Positions 1 through 8,760 of a stretch of DNA of 33,839 nucleotides are shown piece by piece. How positions within the stretch are numbered: position 1 is the first letter of the stretch; each line of letters opens with the position of its first letter. The translations under genes were made by a program, and so were the position numbers. Source of the DNA: a virus; IMG/VR virus record IMGVR_UViG_3300023178_002564, positions 1-33,839 of that record; one strand, 5' to 3'. The notes below the pieces were generated by a model, which worked only from the letters and a program-made list of their open reading frames with translations, was not told where the DNA came from and ran no database searches.

Positions 1-1
1 A

Positions 2-175
2 CCTAATCCTGATACAGGATTGTACGAAGAAAATTACATACCTCCTGCAAATAAGCAGGTATTTGTAATAAGAAAACACGGCAAAGTTTGGAATGATCCA
101 GATACAGCATTAAGCAAGAGCAACAATAATATCGCTAATTTCTTGCGTAGCGGCAGCATAAAGTTTATTGAATAA
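2..175 (+). CDS. 3' end of an unidentified phage gene (partial)
   Basis: An open frame enters from the left edge and stops with TAA at 173-175, giving the last 57 residues of a protein. The tail is polar (about residues 10-57: KQVFVIRKHGKVW, then a Ser/Asn-rich stretch, ending GSIKFIE) with no motif I recognise. Its place directly upstream of virion genes, on the same strand and 21 nt before the next start, suggests a structural protein, possibly of the baseplate or tail. That is inference from position only. The stop codon lies inside the late-promoter-like octamer of the next gene. Confidence 0.7.
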   Translation, partial: PNPDTGLYEENYIPPANKQVFVIRKHGKVWNDPDTALSKSNNNIANFLRSGSIKFIE

Positions 176-178
176 ATA
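171..178 (+). promoter_or_regulatory. T4-type late promoter motif (AATAAATA)
   Basis: The octamer AATAAATA overlaps the stop codon of the leftmost gene and ends 18 nt before the ATG at 197. T4-like phages use TATAAATA, and marine relatives use NATAAATA, as the sole core element of late promoters, read by the phage sigma factor gp55. Similar octamers sit in the gaps before 5003 and 7495. In an AT-rich genome a single hit is weak; the repeated placement before virion genes gives it weight. Confidence 0.45.
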
Positions 179-196
179 CATTGTAGGAAACAGAAA

Positions 197-802
197 ATGA
201 CTGATAAAATAAACGATAAAAACGGTGTGCTTTTACAAGGACACATAAAGATTAGTGATCCAGAAACTGGAAAAGTTCTGGTGAATAAACGAAATGCAAT
301 ACACTATGAAAACATGAGTATTGCATTAGCAGAAAGCATAACCAATGCAGGACAAGGTTTTATCTATGAAATGAGTTTTGGTAACGGCGGTACTAGTGTT
401 GATCCTACAGGCATTATTACATACCTCACTCCAAACTCTACAGGAACAAATGCAAGTTTATACAACCAAACGTATACAAAAGTAGTAGATGATAGATCAG
501 TCAACAATACAGATCCTGCAAGAAATAAACTAGAAACAAGACACGTAAGTGGTACAAATTATACAGATGTAGTTGTAAGTTGTTTGTTAGACTACGGTGA
601 ACCAGACGGACAGGATGCATTTGATACTGCAAACGACTTAACAAACAATTATATTTTTGATGAACTAGGACTAAGAGCATACGATCCTAGCGGCTCAGGA
701 AGGTTGCTAACACATGTAATTTTTCACCCTGTGCAGAAATCATTAAACAGATTGATTCAAATTGATTATACAGTTAGAATCCAGAGCTTGTCGGGTGTAT
801 AA
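197..802 (+). CDS. Putative virion structural protein
   Basis: This encodes a 201-residue protein with no signal peptide or membrane segment. It looks beta-rich, with many Gly, Asn, Thr and Ser. The N-terminal part (residues 1-35) has the pattern of an appendage protein (GVLLQGHIKI..PETGKVL), followed by an Asn/Thr-rich stretch and a C-terminus ending in short strands (LIQIDYTVRIQS). I cannot name a family domain, but proteins of this size and composition occur next to fibre genes in marine T4-like phages. The start is supported by AGGA about 9 nt upstream and a late-promoter octamer just before it. It lies 10 nt upstream of a fibre gene, so it is probably co-expressed late as part of the tail or its fibres. 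Confidence 0.6.
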   Translation: MTDKINDKNGVLLQGHIKISDPETGKVLVNKRNAIHYENMSIALAESITNAGQGFIYEMSFGNGGTSVDPTGIITYLTPNSTGTNASLYNQTYTKVVDDRSVNNTDPARNKLETRHVSGTNYTDVVVSCLLDYGEPDGQDAFDTANDLTNNYIFDELGLRAYDPSGSGRLLTHVIFHPVQKSLNRLIQIDYTVRIQSLSGV

Positions 803-812
803 GGAGCAGTAG

Positions 813-2888
813 ATGGCATATACAGTAAGATACACCGACGAAGCAAATAAGGGCGTTATCCAAGTTGAAGATAACACAATTAACCAGGATACAAGTTTGC
901 AGCTTCCTGGCAGATTTACAACAAACTACGGCGCTGCTATAGCAGAAGACTTACTGCATCTTTTAGAAAATTTTGCAAACAATACTTCACCGCTAAAACC
1001 GGTTGAAGGACAACTGTGGTACGACACAACGGAAGGTGTTGATCAACTAAAAATTTATGACGGAACAACATGGATTTCAGCGTCAGGTTTGAAGAAAAGT
1101 AATTTAGAACCTGCTGCTAGTAACTCTAATGCAGGCGACCTGTGGGTTGACATTGATAACCAACAGTTATACTTGTACACTGGTTCAAACTGGATCTTAG
1201 TTGGTCCTAGTTATTCGGACGGTCTTGTAACAGGTGCAACTCCGGTTACTCTTACAGGACAGGATAATATAGACTATACAGTATTGCGTATTGACATTAG
1301 AGACGTAACAGTTGCTATTATTAGTGACGCAGAATTTAGTCTAAAAACACAGATTTTTGGTTTTGATAGTGTATCTAAAGGTATAAATCTTGCAAATCCA
1401 AGTCTCAACGATGATTACCAGTTTGTAGGCCTTGCGTCAAGAGCAGCAGCATTAAAAGTTACTAACAGTCCGTTGACAGCATCAGGCATTGAAACAGTTA
1501 ACGCAAATAACTTTTTAAGAGGCGATGCACCTTCTACAACAGACAGTCAAATGCGTATTAAAAACAACCAAGGTATACAAATTGGTGAAGGTGGCCAGCT
1601 AACATTTCAAGTTGAAGGCGAGGCAGGTATTATACAACACAACACGTCAGGTAGTAACATTGATGTACGTGTACGTAGTGGCTCTAGCACAAACACTGTT
1701 CTACGCATTGACAGTGACGGGTTTGTAGGCGTTAACAATACAGCTCCTGACGAAGCATTAGATGTTATTGGTAACATACAGGTTGCTAGTACTCCAGGAG
1801 ATGCTGAAAATACTGGTAAAATTAAAGTAGAAAGCACTACAAATAGTTCTAGTATTGGAACAGGTAGTATTATTACAAAAGGTGGTATAGGTGTTGCATT
1901 AAACGCATATATAGGTGCTAACTTAGATGTTGGCGGTATATTATCAACTGGTAATATTGTTCCGGATATTAACGGCGGACGCAACGTAGGTAATAACCTA
2001 AATAGATATGACCAAATGTATGCTAATACATTCTTTGGAAACTTACAAGGTAATGTTTCTGGTACAGTTTCAGGTAAAGCAGGTTCGGCAGATAGACTTT
2101 CTAGTGCTACACAATTTGCTATGACCGGAGATGTAAGTGCATCAAGTTTTGCCTTTGACGGTAAAACAGGCGAAGGTACTAAAACGTTTGTTACAACTAT
2201 TAGTAACGCATTTGTAAGTAATAAAGAAAGTATACAAAACGGTTTGCCGGGAGATGAGATTCTATTAAACAAAACGTCAGGCGACGGCCAAGGATTGTAT
2301 AGAATTAGTAAACAAAACTTCTTAAAAACAATACCGTTAATACCAGCTGGTACAATTGTTCCGTTTGGAGGAACAACATTGCCAACTGGTTGGTTATTTT
2401 GTGACGGAAGTGAAATACGTAAATCAGAATTTAGCCAGTTGTTTTTAGCAATTGGATTTAATTTTAAAGATCCTGATCAGTTATCTGATAGTGGTGTTAA
2501 CTTTTTTGCATTACCTGATTTAAGAGGTAGATTCCCGTTAGGCTTAGACCAAATGGGTATATCACCTAATGCTAACAGAGTAACAGGCCCAGGCGCAGCA
2601 GAAATTGGTAACAGTGCTGGTTCAGAAAACGTTACAATTGCTGTTGATAACTTACCAGAACACGAACACGATATGAGAGGTTCGGATAATGCACAGTATT
2701 ATGCAGTTAGAGACAATGCAGGCGTTCCTGATGACCCACAAGCGATTCAGTTTGATGCTCCGCAAGGTACACTAGCTGGACAAGCTCTACCTTCAAGTGG
2801 TGGCGTAAAAACAACAGGAGTGTTAGGTACACCGATTGATACAATGAATCCGTACTTAGCAGTAAATTATATTATATACACTGGATAA
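813..2888 (+). CDS. Tail fibre-like protein with C-terminal tail-collar domain
   Basis: This encodes a 691-residue appendage protein. Residues 1-130 form a module with the landmarks LLENFAN, GQLWYDT, IYDGTTW and GDLWVDIDNQQLYLY, also present at the starts of the proteins at 2894 and 5003. It probably anchors the fibre to the virion. The middle (about 130-500) is a Gly/Asn/Ser/Thr-rich shaft with fibre repeats such as VGVNNTAPDEALDVIGNI and NVGNNLNRYDQMYANTF. From about residue 508 there is a phage tail-collar domain: PAGTIVPFGG, LPTGWLFCDG, FALPDLRGRFPLG, and a His-containing segment (LPEHEHD). Collar domains in T4-like short and long fibres contribute to trimerisation and receptor contact. 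The start has AAGGAG 5 nt upstream. The host receptor cannot be inferred. Confidence 0.88.
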   Translation: MAYTVRYTDEANKGVIQVEDNTINQDTSLQLPGRFTTNYGAAIAEDLLHLLENFANNTSPLKPVEGQLWYDTTEGVDQLKIYDGTTWISASGLKKSNLEPAASNSNAGDLWVDIDNQQLYLYTGSNWILVGPSYSDGLVTGATPVTLTGQDNIDYTVLRIDIRDVTVAIISDAEFSLKTQIFGFDSVSKGINLANPSLNDDYQFVGLASRAAALKVTNSPLTASGIETVNANNFLRGDAPSTTDSQMRIKNNQGIQIGEGGQLTFQVEGEAGIIQHNTSGSNIDVRVRSGSSTNTVLRIDSDGFVGVNNTAPDEALDVIGNIQVASTPGDAENTGKIKVESTTNSSSIGTGSIITKGGIGVALNAYIGANLDVGGILSTGNIVPDINGGRNVGNNLNRYDQMYANTFFGNLQGNVSGTVSGKAGSADRLSSATQFAMTGDVSASSFAFDGKTGEGTKTFVTTISNAFVSNKESIQNGLPGDEILLNKTSGDGQGLYRISKQNFLKTIPLIPAGTIVPFGGTTLPTGWLFCDGSEIRKSEFSQLFLAIGFNFKDPDQLSDSGVNFFALPDLRGRFPLGLDQMGISPNANRVTGPGAAEIGNSAGSENVTIAVDNLPEHEHDMRGSDNAQYYAVRDNAGVPDDPQAIQFDAPQGTLAGQALPSSGGVKTTGVLGTPIDTMNPYLAVNYIIYTG

Positions 2889-2893
2889 TAAAG

Positions 2894-4960
2894 ATGAGTT
2901 ATAAATTAAACAAAACTGACGGAACACTACTAGTAGACTTAATTGACGGACAGATAGACAATCAGTCCACAAATCTTATATTAGTTGGTAGAAACTATGA
3001 AGGTTTTGGAGAATTTATTAATGAAAACTTTATTAAAATGCTCGAAAACTTTTCAAACACATCTGCACCTAGTAATCCGTTACAGGGGCAACTATGGTGG
3101 GATACAAGCGATCAGCGTCTTATGGTGTATGACGGTGAAGTATGGAAAGCATCGGGTGGTCCGTTTGTACAACCAGAAGCACCAACAATGGTTGCAGGTG
3201 ACCTTTGGATTAATAATCTAACAAACCAATTGTATTTTTATGACGGTACAGAACTTGTACTTGCAGGACCAATTTATAGTTCTTTGCAAAAAGAAACAGG
3301 ATTTGAAGTTGATACTATTATTGACCAACAATCTCGTTCACGTACAGTTGCACTTTTAAAAGTTGGTGGTAACTTAGTAGGTGTGTTTAGTGATCTTGAA
3401 TTTACTCCACAATATTCTGAGCGTATACAAGGACTAGTTACAGATGATAATCCAGACGGTATTATTAAAGAAGGCTTTAATATAATTGATGCTGCTAACT
3501 TTAAATTCCACGGCACTTCTACAAGTGCAAACGCACTTCTTACAGCAGACGGAGAAGTACGTACAGTTGAACAGTTCCTACCTTCAGAAGTTGACGCTGT
3601 TGCACAAGGTACAATCACAATTAACAACCAAGGTGGTTTGATCCTTGGTACTGCACCAAACGTTGCTCATAAGATTTTAGGCGGTAACTATTTTATTGAG
3701 AACCAAGTTACAGACAGTGATATTACTATTAGAACAAAAAGTAGTACACTAGACCTTGCAGTTGATAGTATCTATATAGATGCACAAAATAACAGAGTAG
3801 GTATTTTTAATAGTAATCCTGAGGCTATGTTACATATAGGTGGCAATGAAGGAATATATGACAATACACCTAAGGATGTTATTATTGAAGGCAATCTAAC
3901 AGTACGTGGTACACAAACAGTTTTAGATAGCCAAACATTACGTGTTGAAGATATTAACATTGAATTAGGCCGTGGCGAAGACAGTGCCAACTTACCAGAT
4001 GCACAAGTTGATGGCGGCGGCATTATATTATTAGCAGAAAACAGTAATAAAACACTAACATGGACAAGTGCTACAGATTCTTGGACAAGTTCGGAACATT
4101 TTGACTTAGTTTCGGGCAAGTCTTATAAAATTAACGGCGATGCAAAATTAAGTGCTAATAGATTAGAAAACGATATTATATATGCTGAAGGTTTGATTAG
4201 GATTGGCACACTCCAATATTTAAATGTTGATAATCTTAATTTCAACGGTAACACAATTACATCAAACGGGCAAAGTTTACGTGTAGACAGTGCTGGAACA
4301 ATACTACTTAGAAACGTTTCGTTTGTTACTGACGGCCCTGGTACAAATGCACCTAACTACAACTTCTTTAGCAGTCCGCAAACTTATAAGTATCCAGTAT
4401 CAATGGGGGTTAATTTACCTAATCCTAACCCTACAGACGATCCAGCAAGAATTACAAATACAGGTAAAGCACTAGTAACAGGTGCAGCTACACCTATTAG
4501 TAAAAATAGAGCAATTGCTCTTGGAGACGAAACAGTTGAAGATACTGACGATACGTTAGCAACTAAAGGTTATGTAGATTATGAAATTGAAACACAACCT
4601 ATTGTGTTTAGTTTAGATATTACAAACTTAGATGACGTAGACATTTGTAATCACTTACAAGCAATGTTTCCTGCAGAAAAGAAAATTGCAGGAAGTTACG
4701 CATTTATTTCAACAACAACAGCAGCATCATCTGTTGCCAGTAATATTGATGTAGATGCAGTAAAAAATATTAGTTTTGTTGCTGTTGACAGTAACGGAAC
4801 ACAAAATGAATCAGTAATGCAAGACATTGCATTTTTCCCAGCTAGTGGTAATGTTGAAATTACTGTTAGCAGAGGACTAAAACGGTTTGAGGTAGTTGAA
4901 ACTGGCGGAGTAAATATATGGGATCCGACAACAGTACAGAACCTTGATCCAGGAATATAA
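2894..4960 (+). CDS. Tail fibre-like structural protein, second paralogue
   Basis: This encodes 688 residues. The first ~130 repeat the module of its neighbours (MLENFSN, GQLWWDT, VYDGEVW, GDLWINNLTNQLYFYDG). The middle contains fibre-type segments, including VGIFNSNPEAMLHIGG near residue 302 and, further on, a stretch (IEGNLTVRGTQTVLDSQTL) that I associate with fibres of T4-like marine phages. The C-terminal ~120 residues (from about 570) carry no collar domain and look like a beta-rich cap (CNHLQAMFPAEKKIAG, VEITVSRGLKRFEVVETG). The gene begins 5 nt after its neighbour with only a weak Shine-Dalgarno site, so it is probably translationally coupled. Different C-termini on a shared N-terminal anchor suggest several fibre types on one virion. 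Confidence 0.82.
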   Translation: MSYKLNKTDGTLLVDLIDGQIDNQSTNLILVGRNYEGFGEFINENFIKMLENFSNTSAPSNPLQGQLWWDTSDQRLMVYDGEVWKASGGPFVQPEAPTMVAGDLWINNLTNQLYFYDGTELVLAGPIYSSLQKETGFEVDTIIDQQSRSRTVALLKVGGNLVGVFSDLEFTPQYSERIQGLVTDDNPDGIIKEGFNIIDAANFKFHGTSTSANALLTADGEVRTVEQFLPSEVDAVAQGTITINNQGGLILGTAPNVAHKILGGNYFIENQVTDSDITIRTKSSTLDLAVDSIYIDAQNNRVGIFNSNPEAMLHIGGNEGIYDNTPKDVIIEGNLTVRGTQTVLDSQTLRVEDINIELGRGEDSANLPDAQVDGGGIILLAENSNKTLTWTSATDSWTSSEHFDLVSGKSYKINGDAKLSANRLENDIIYAEGLIRIGTLQYLNVDNLNFNGNTITSNGQSLRVDSAGTILLRNVSFVTDGPGTNAPNYNFFSSPQTYKYPVSMGVNLPNPNPTDDPARITNTGKALVTGAATPISKNRAIALGDETVEDTDDTLATKGYVDYEIETQPIVFSLDITNLDDVDICNHLQAMFPAEKKIAGSYAFISTTTAASSVASNIDVDAVKNISFVAVDSNGTQNESVMQDIAFFPASGNVEITVSRGLKRFEVVETGGVNIWDPTTVQNLDPGI

Positions 4961-4967
4961 GAATTGC

Positions 4968-4975
4968 GATAAATA
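4968..4975 (+). promoter_or_regulatory. T4-type late promoter motif (GATAAATA)
   Basis: GATAAATA lies in the 42-nt gap between two fibre genes and ends 27 nt before the ATG at 5003. This fits a transcription start a few bases downstream of the octamer, followed by an AGGGG ribosome-binding site (4991-4995). The match to NATAAATA and its position in one of the few true gaps of the virion module support a late promoter. Confidence 0.55.
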
Positions 4976-5002
4976 ATATATAAAGCATTTAGGGGTAACA
5001 GA

Positions 5003-6505
5003 ATGGCTTATCAAATAGATAGATATAACAACAGTATTCTAACTATAGTTGAAGATGGTACAGTTGATACAACAACTGACTTAAAATTCATTGGCAAAAA
5101 CTATGCAGGATACGGTGAAATACAAAACGAAAATTTCTTGTTTTTGTTGGAAAACTTTAGCGGTGCTAATCCGCCACCAAGAGCAATTAGCGGTCAGTTG
5201 TGGTATGATAGTGCGAACAACAAATTAAAGTTTTATGACGGAAACAAATGGCGTACAACTGGCGGTGCAGAAATTTCAGCAACTAATCCAACTGGACTAT
5301 CGCAAGGCGATTTTTGGTGGGATATTTCAAATAAACAATTATATGTTTATGATGGTACAAACTTTATACTAATTGGTCCACAAAACGCAGGCGAAGGTGT
5401 TACCCAAATGCGTAGCCGAGAAATTTTAGACACAAATGGTACTCCGCATACAATTATTGAAGGTGTTTTGTCAGACGAAACAATTACAATTACAAGTGCA
5501 ACAGCATTTCAACTAGCTGAATCAAACCCAATTGCAGGATTTAGCAAGATCAAAAAAGGTATTACACTAGTGAACACCCCTGACACTGGTATTACTACAA
5601 GCGATCATGTATTTTGGGGAACTGCTTCTAATGCATCAAAGCTAGGAAACTCAGTTGCTACAGACTATATTAAAATTAATTCGCAAAACCAAGTTGATTT
5701 GCTAAATGTTTCAGTAGTAAAATTTGCAGATACAGGTTATACTGTAGGTGACAGTTTAGATCTTAAAGTTTACATCGAGTCAACAGCAGGTGCCTTACAA
5801 GGTGCTGGCATTATTGAACATGCAGTTGGCGCACAAAGTAAGATAGCATTTAAAACTACTGACGGTTCAAGTGCTTCTCAGCATGTCTTTACAGTCCAAA
5901 ACGAAGGTCTTGTTCCTGCAACTGATAATTCAAAAGTATTAGGTACAGAACTAATTAAATGGTCAAATGTTTATGCTACAACCTTTACAGGCGAAGCTAC
6001 AAAAGCAGCTACACTCAGAGGCGAAGGCGGAAACTTCCTTTCAGCAAGTTCTGCACAGAGTCCAGCAAGCGCACCTAACGGTACAATTGTTATAAGAACA
6101 AGCGATAACAAAATTAGAGCTGTAACGTTTGAAGGTAGAGCAACTGAAGCACAGTATGCTGACCTTGCTGAAAAATATACAACAGAAATTGAACACCCAG
6201 TTGGCACAGCAATGGCAGTTGGAGGCGAAGCAGAGACTCGCCCAGCTAAAGCAAGCGACATTTGTATAGGTGTTATATCAGAAAATCCAGCATACTTAAT
6301 GAACTCAGCAGCCGAAGGGCAAGCAATAGGTCTTAAAGGGCGTGTACCTGTAAGAGTTAAAGGTGCAGTATCAAAAGGTCAACCTGTATACGCATGGGAC
6401 GACGGTATTTGTACAACAATTGCTTCAACAGCACTAGTAGGTGTTGCACTTGAAAGTAATAGTGACGAGGGCGAAAAACTAGTAGAATGTGTACTAAAAG
6501 TATAA
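5003..6505 (+). CDS. Tail fibre-like structural protein, third paralogue
   Basis: This encodes 500 residues. The N-terminal ~130 match the module of the proteins at 813 and 2894 (LLENFSG, GQLWYDS, FYDGNKW, GDFWWDISNKQLYVYDG). The central part is Thr/Ser/Asn-rich. From about residue 390 the C-terminus contains ADLAEKY, GTAMAVGGEAE, GVISENPAYLMNS and GRVPVRVKGAVSKGQPV. This is a compact beta-rich domain that recurs at the ends of structural proteins in T4-like marine phages; its role is not known to me and may be trimer capping. The start has AGGGG about 7 nt upstream and follows a late-promoter octamer, so this gene can be transcribed independently of the two fibre genes before it. Confidence 0.82.
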   Translation: MAYQIDRYNNSILTIVEDGTVDTTTDLKFIGKNYAGYGEIQNENFLFLLENFSGANPPPRAISGQLWYDSANNKLKFYDGNKWRTTGGAEISATNPTGLSQGDFWWDISNKQLYVYDGTNFILIGPQNAGEGVTQMRSREILDTNGTPHTIIEGVLSDETITITSATAFQLAESNPIAGFSKIKKGITLVNTPDTGITTSDHVFWGTASNASKLGNSVATDYIKINSQNQVDLLNVSVVKFADTGYTVGDSLDLKVYIESTAGALQGAGIIEHAVGAQSKIAFKTTDGSSASQHVFTVQNEGLVPATDNSKVLGTELIKWSNVYATTFTGEATKAATLRGEGGNFLSASSAQSPASAPNGTIVIRTSDNKIRAVTFEGRATEAQYADLAEKYTTEIEHPVGTAMAVGGEAETRPAKASDICIGVISENPAYLMNSAAEGQAIGLKGRVPVRVKGAVSKGQPVYAWDDGICTTIASTALVGVALESNSDEGEKLVECVLKV

Positions 6506-6517
6506 TAGGAAAGTAAA

Positions 6518-7447
6518 ATGGCAGTCGGTGATCTAATTACAGCAGCACGATTTAACAACTTGCAATCTCGTATTGCAACAATACAAGGTAACGGTAGTGG
6601 TTCGGACGGATACGGACAACAACTAGAAAGTGCCCAAGCGTTAACTAGTGCTACAGTAACAGCACAAGACATGCAAGGTCTTTATATAGACATGAGTCGT
6701 GCAAGAACACACCAAACAGGAACTGTACCAGTTTCGATTGAATCTATAAATATTGGAGATCTTATCTTAGATGATGATACTTCGCCGTATGTAGAGAAAG
6801 CAGTTAGCGCATTTGAATCTCTTATGTTAGCAATTGAAGCAGACAGGTTTTTAATAAACGATTCACAAGCTACACTAGATGCAGGTATTACAAGCACAAG
6901 AACAACTGGATGGAGTGGTAATTTACAGCACGAAGTTGAAGTTACGTTTGATACAGCAGACAAAGCAAGACACTTTTTTAATAGCGGCGGTCAGCTAAGA
7001 TTTTATAGTACACTATCAGGTGGCACAGAATTAAAAACAGATGACTGGCGCCTAATTTTAAATAACGCAGGTCAAGTACAGTTTAAGCATAATGAAACAA
7101 GCTCTAGCGGTACTGGTACTGCTTTTGCTATTGGTTTTTATAATTTAACAAATACATATCAGCTGATATTTGAAAAGGTTGGCAGTGATGTCAACGCAGC
7201 TTATGCAGAAAACAGATATACAATTGCTGCTAGAAAACAAAGTGATAGTATTATAAAGTTTTTGATATCTTTCAGAGACGAAGATACTGGTGATAGTCCG
7301 ATTATTCCAGTTCCACCAGGCGGCATTGTTGGCGGTGTTGACGAAAGCGTAGACGGAACTTTAAAAAGTATTGTACAAATTTACAGAGCTACTGGACCTA
7401 GTGTAGAAGTAGACGCTCCTAACTTATTCAATTCGATTATACTATAA
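6518..7447 (+). CDS. Putative virion appendage protein, first of a paralogous pair
   Basis: This encodes 309 residues with no membrane segment. It is the paralogue of the next gene. Shared landmarks are ARFNNLQSRIATI near the N-terminus, HQTGT at about 65-69, a Gly-rich WSGNLQHEVEVTF stretch, FFNSGGQLRFYSTLSGG, LKTDDWR followed by LNNAGQVQF, and an acidic DESVDGTLKS segment near the end. The repeated G-x-(R/F)-F and short-strand pattern suggests a beta-sandwich virion protein, perhaps a fibre tip or decoration protein. The family is familiar from marine T4-like phages but has no function I can name. AGGAAAG sits just upstream of the ATG, 12 nt after the fibre gene. Confidence 0.65.
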   Translation: MAVGDLITAARFNNLQSRIATIQGNGSGSDGYGQQLESAQALTSATVTAQDMQGLYIDMSRARTHQTGTVPVSIESINIGDLILDDDTSPYVEKAVSAFESLMLAIEADRFLINDSQATLDAGITSTRTTGWSGNLQHEVEVTFDTADKARHFFNSGGQLRFYSTLSGGTELKTDDWRLILNNAGQVQFKHNETSSSGTGTAFAIGFYNLTNTYQLIFEKVGSDVNAAYAENRYTIAARKQSDSIIKFLISFRDEDTGDSPIIPVPPGGIVGGVDESVDGTLKSIVQIYRATGPSVEVDAPNLFNSIIL

Positions 7448-7458
7448 AATAAAATACG

Positions 7459-7466
7459 CATAAATA
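7459..7466 (+). promoter_or_regulatory. T4-type late promoter motif (CATAAATA)
   Basis: CATAAATA lies in the 47-nt gap between the two paralogous appendage genes and ends 28 nt before the ATG at 7495. The distance is nearly the same as for the octamer before 5003. A GGAG ribosome-binding site follows in the leader. CATAAATA fits the NATAAATA late-promoter class of marine T4-like phages. Confidence 0.55.
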
Positions 7467-7494
7467 GTATAAATGAGTTCGTTACGGAGACAGC

Positions 7495-8706
7495 ATGCCT
7501 ACATCAATTCTAGCAACCAGATTTAATTTACTTCAGGACAGAATCGCTGCTGTATACGGTGATCCTGCAAACTCGTCAAGTACTACTGGGTATGCTCAAC
7601 CGTTAAGAAGTAGTAATGTTGACCCTATTTCATATAGAACAGTGAATTGGAGTATTGTAGGCTCTGTTGCTAATGATGGAACTATTACAATAAACAGCCA
7701 CGGGTTCCAAGACGGTGATTTGGTTCTTTATAGCAACGGCGGCAATGATGATGCATACAGACTAGAAGACGAGCAATACTACTATGTAAATCGTACTGGT
7801 GCAAACACATTTACACTACATAGTGATCTTCCTGTAAATTCTAGTACAAAAATCGCAGTAGCAGTTGGAGGTAGCACAGGAACTCATAGTTTATCGGAAG
7901 TACAAGGTAATAAAATTACAGCAGATCAATGGTCTCGCATATACCTTGATATTATGGCTGCTAGAGTACACCAAACAGGGACTAACCCACTAGCAGATTT
8001 TGAACCTGTTGCACAAGTTGATAAAGTTGAAGAACAAGTTATTACAGACTTAGAAACACTTATGACATCAGTAGAAGGAAACTTGTTTGCACAAGGCACA
8101 GGCCAATTTGAGTTAGATGATTTACGTGACGGTACTGGCACTACATTAAGCAAGCAAAGATTTTTAAACTGGAACGGTACACTAACACACGAGTTTACAG
8201 TTACATGGCAGAATGCAGCTGAAAGGCAAGGATATTTTAATGCCTCTGGAGAAATTAGATTCTTTGCAAGTATTACAGGCGGTTCAGGATTGAAAACAAA
8301 TGACTGGAGAAGTTTATTATCTAACGCAGGCACAATTACTTTTAGCCGAGCGGGAACAACAACTTCTGGATCTGCAACAGTCGCAGCTAATATAGGAAAT
8401 TACAACGGACTTACTAGTAACTATAAAATTATAGCAAGCTATTCAGGTAGTGATTACGTGGATAACGAATGGGACATTGCTGTAAGAGAAATTAGTGCAA
8501 CAGAACTTAGATTTAGAATAAGATTCCAAGACCTTGATAATCCACCGTCACAAGCCCCTTTCTTTGACATTGACGAAGATGTTACAGGTACACTTTCCTC
8601 TAGCGTTCAGCTTTTAAGACCTGCAGGAGAAATGACAATAGGTACAACAACTTACACTACTGTTGATATTGCTCCTGTAACAGGAACACTTTTACAGTCA
8701 ATATAG
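7495..8706 (+). CDS. Putative virion appendage protein with an inserted beta domain
   Basis: This encodes 403 residues and is paralogous to the preceding gene across TRFNLLQDRIAAVYG, HQTGT, NWNGTLTHEFTVTW, YFNASGEIRFFASITGG, LKTNDWR and DEDVTGTLSSSVQL. It differs by an insertion of about 85 residues near 51-137 (HGFQDGDLVLYSNGG ... YYYVNRTGANTFTL). That has the look of a small beta domain found in many phage appendage proteins and is plausibly a carbohydrate- or receptor-facing module. The start is supported by GGAG and a late-promoter octamer. It is the last gene of the virion module; a sigma70-type promoter begins immediately after its stop codon. Confidence 0.65.
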   Translation: MPTSILATRFNLLQDRIAAVYGDPANSSSTTGYAQPLRSSNVDPISYRTVNWSIVGSVANDGTITINSHGFQDGDLVLYSNGGNDDAYRLEDEQYYYVNRTGANTFTLHSDLPVNSSTKIAVAVGGSTGTHSLSEVQGNKITADQWSRIYLDIMAARVHQTGTNPLADFEPVAQVDKVEEQVITDLETLMTSVEGNLFAQGTGQFELDDLRDGTGTTLSKQRFLNWNGTLTHEFTVTWQNAAERQGYFNASGEIRFFASITGGSGLKTNDWRSLLSNAGTITFSRAGTTTSGSATVAANIGNYNGLTSNYKIIASYSGSDYVDNEWDIAVREISATELRFRIRFQDLDNPPSQAPFFDIDEDVTGTLSSSVQLLRPAGEMTIGTTTYTTVDIAPVTGTLLQSI

Positions 8707-8708
8707 TC

Positions 8709-8737
8709 TTGACAAAATCCTAAAATCGTTATATACT
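8709..8737 (+). promoter_or_regulatory. Near-consensus sigma70 promoter heading the accessory operon
   Basis: TTGACA (8709-8714), a 17-bp spacer and TATACT (8732-8737) match the bacterial sigma70 consensus at 11 of 12 positions with the ideal spacing. Transcription would start near 8744, leaving a short leader with GGAGG (8751-8755) five bases before the ATG at 8761. The -35 box begins 3 nt after the stop of the last virion gene. The change from late octamers to a host-type promoter marks a switch in expression class, consistent with early transcription by host polymerase. Confidence 0.8.
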
Positions 8738-8760
8738 AGTGCAATAGACTGGAGGCTCTT

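Noticed and set aside
1607-2272. Long minus-strand open frame of 221 codons inside the first fibre gene
   Set aside because: It is fully antisense to a well-supported fibre gene, is hydrophobic with a Leu/Pro/Ser bias expected from the opposite strand of this codon usage, and has no neighbour or ribosome-binding site. Similar antisense frames across 3274-8333 were dropped for the same reason.
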